From assembly GCF_022810305.1 (NCBI RefSeq), contig NZ_JALGQH010000008.1, positions 62,001 to 126,000 on the forward strand: a stretch of 64,000 nt of DNA. The letters are read 5' to 3'. This document shows positions 63,486 to 64,000 of the stretch, piece by piece (within the stretch, counting starts at the first letter, position 1; each line of letters begins with the position of its first letter). The translations under genes were made by a program, and so were the position numbers. This DNA is from Rhodococcus sp. ARC_M6 (lineage in GTDB: Bacteria; Actinomycetota; Actinomycetes; Mycobacteriales; Mycobacteriaceae). The notes under the pieces were generated by a model that made no database searches, was not told the origin of the DNA, and worked only from the letters and a program-made list of their open reading frames with translations.

Positions 63486-64000
63486 GTGCACAGTTCTGCG
63501 TTCTCTCCAGGCCCGATGTTGGTAGGCAAGAAGGCGGTGGTCACGGGCGGCGCACACGCCATCGGGGCCGCGATTGCACGCGCCTATGCGTCACACGGTG
63601 CTGATGTTCTGGTTGTCGATGTCGATACAGCTCCGGTAGAAGACCTCCAATTCGACGCCGCAGCAGGCGGTTCGGTGACGAGCTTGAGTTACGACGTCCG
63701 GGAACCGGTTGTACCGCGCGAGATGATCGACTTCGAACCGGATGTTCTGGTGAACAATGTCGGTCACTTTCTCGCGCCGCCGCAGCAGTTTGTCGCCACG
63801 ACACCACAGTTCTGGTCCGAGATGGGCAACATCAACTTCGATCATGTTCTGCGTCTGACGCATTCCTTGGTGCCCGGAATGATCGAACGCGGCTCGGGCG
63901 GATCGATCGTGAACCTGACGACGGTAGAGGCGCACCGAGCAATCCCGGGCCACAGTGTGTACTCGGCGTACAAGGCCGCGTTGACGCAGTTCACCAGGAG
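63486..64000 (+). CDS. Short-chain dehydrogenase/reductase, N-terminal part (3' end outside window)
   Basis: The frame from GTG 63486 (GGAAGG at 63471-63476) is open to the window end; ATG at 63516 and 63477 are other possible starts. About 171 residues are visible: the coenzyme loop VTGGAHAIGAAIA, the acidic VDVD after strand 2 (suggesting NAD preference), NNVGHF, and the catalytic Ser/Tyr/Lys in NLTTVEAHRA and YSAYKAALTQF. It is a classical SDR; the substrate is unknown. It lies downstream of the GGDEF-EAL pair after a 49-bp gap. Confidence 0.88.
   Translation, partial: MHSSAFSPGPMLVGKKAVVTGGAHAIGAAIARAYASHGADVLVVDVDTAPVEDLQFDAAAGGSVTSLSYDVREPVVPREMIDFEPDVLVNNVGHFLAPPQQFVATTPQFWSEMGNINFDHVLRLTHSLVPGMIERGSGGSIVNLTTVEAHRAIPGHSVYSAYKAALTQFTR

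Overview
The window looks like the chromosome of a mycolic-acid actinobacterium, most probably Rhodococcus (R. erythropolis/qingshengii type). GC is high, GTG and TTG starts are frequent, genes are packed with ATGA/GTGA overlaps, and the order prs-glmU-tRNA-Gln-TetR ... mfd-mazG ... lpqU-eno-ftsB/divIC-DUF501-ppx matches the Rv1017c-Rv1026 neighbourhood of Mycobacterium tuberculosis as I remember it. No phage, insertion sequence or CRISPR array is visible. All assignments come from reading the sequence; no database search was run.

Layout. 1-4039: ergothioneine operon egtA(partial)-egtB-egtC-egtD. 4231-8711: a secreted PQQ-type sugar dehydrogenase, a Tat-exported cyclase-family protein coupled to a DASS-type anion transporter, and a zinc-ribbon protein. 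8974-12368: prs, glmU, tRNA-Gln and a TetR regulator. 12557-19871: first insertion into the conserved order, a gamma-butyrolactone-receptor-like TetR regulator followed by a six-gene operon for amino-acid activation on a carrier protein (AcpS-like transferase, carrier protein, acyl-CoA dehydrogenase, SerRS-like amino acid:carrier-protein ligase, DUF1839, GH2-like hydrolase). 19975-24453: mfd and mazG. 24798-43856: second insertion, an exopolysaccharide locus (priming transferase, GNAT, GH71, YdcF, two glycosyltransferases, acyltransferase, GDP-fucose enzymes, flippase, polymerase, SGNH protein, two Wzz/BY-kinase-like proteins, and a second, frameshifted GH71). 43875-48387: a lipase-like lipoprotein, a double alpha/beta hydrolase and a membrane-anchored Hsp70-like ATPase. 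48435-51758: the iron-uptake operon efeUOB with an IdeR-like box. 51909-56484: lpqU, eno, ftsB/divIC, DUF501, ppx and a tRNA-Leu. 56441-58372: a decayed acyltransferase, a small membrane protein and TerD. 58723-63436: two tandem GGDEF-EAL membrane proteins. 63486-64000: the start of a short-chain dehydrogenase.

How the parts may work together. The main observation is a shared 25-bp imperfect palindrome (left arm close to AAACAAACC, 3-bp spacer, right arm close to RGTATGTTTG) at four intergenic places: before the carrier-protein operon, before the priming glycosyltransferase, and on both sides of the divergent glycosyltransferase/flippase promoter region. It resembles the autoregulatory elements bound by gamma-butyrolactone receptors, and a regulator of that family is encoded beside one of the sites. 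The inference is that one signal-responsive repressor controls both the carrier-protein pathway and a fucose-containing exopolysaccharide. No AfsA-type butyrolactone synthase is in the window, so the carrier-protein operon is a candidate source of the signal or of a co-regulated metabolite. The polysaccharide locus has two co-polymerases that both lack the P-loop lysine, two GH71 genes, and a nearby fused hydrolase pair with Arg and Cys at the nucleophile positions.
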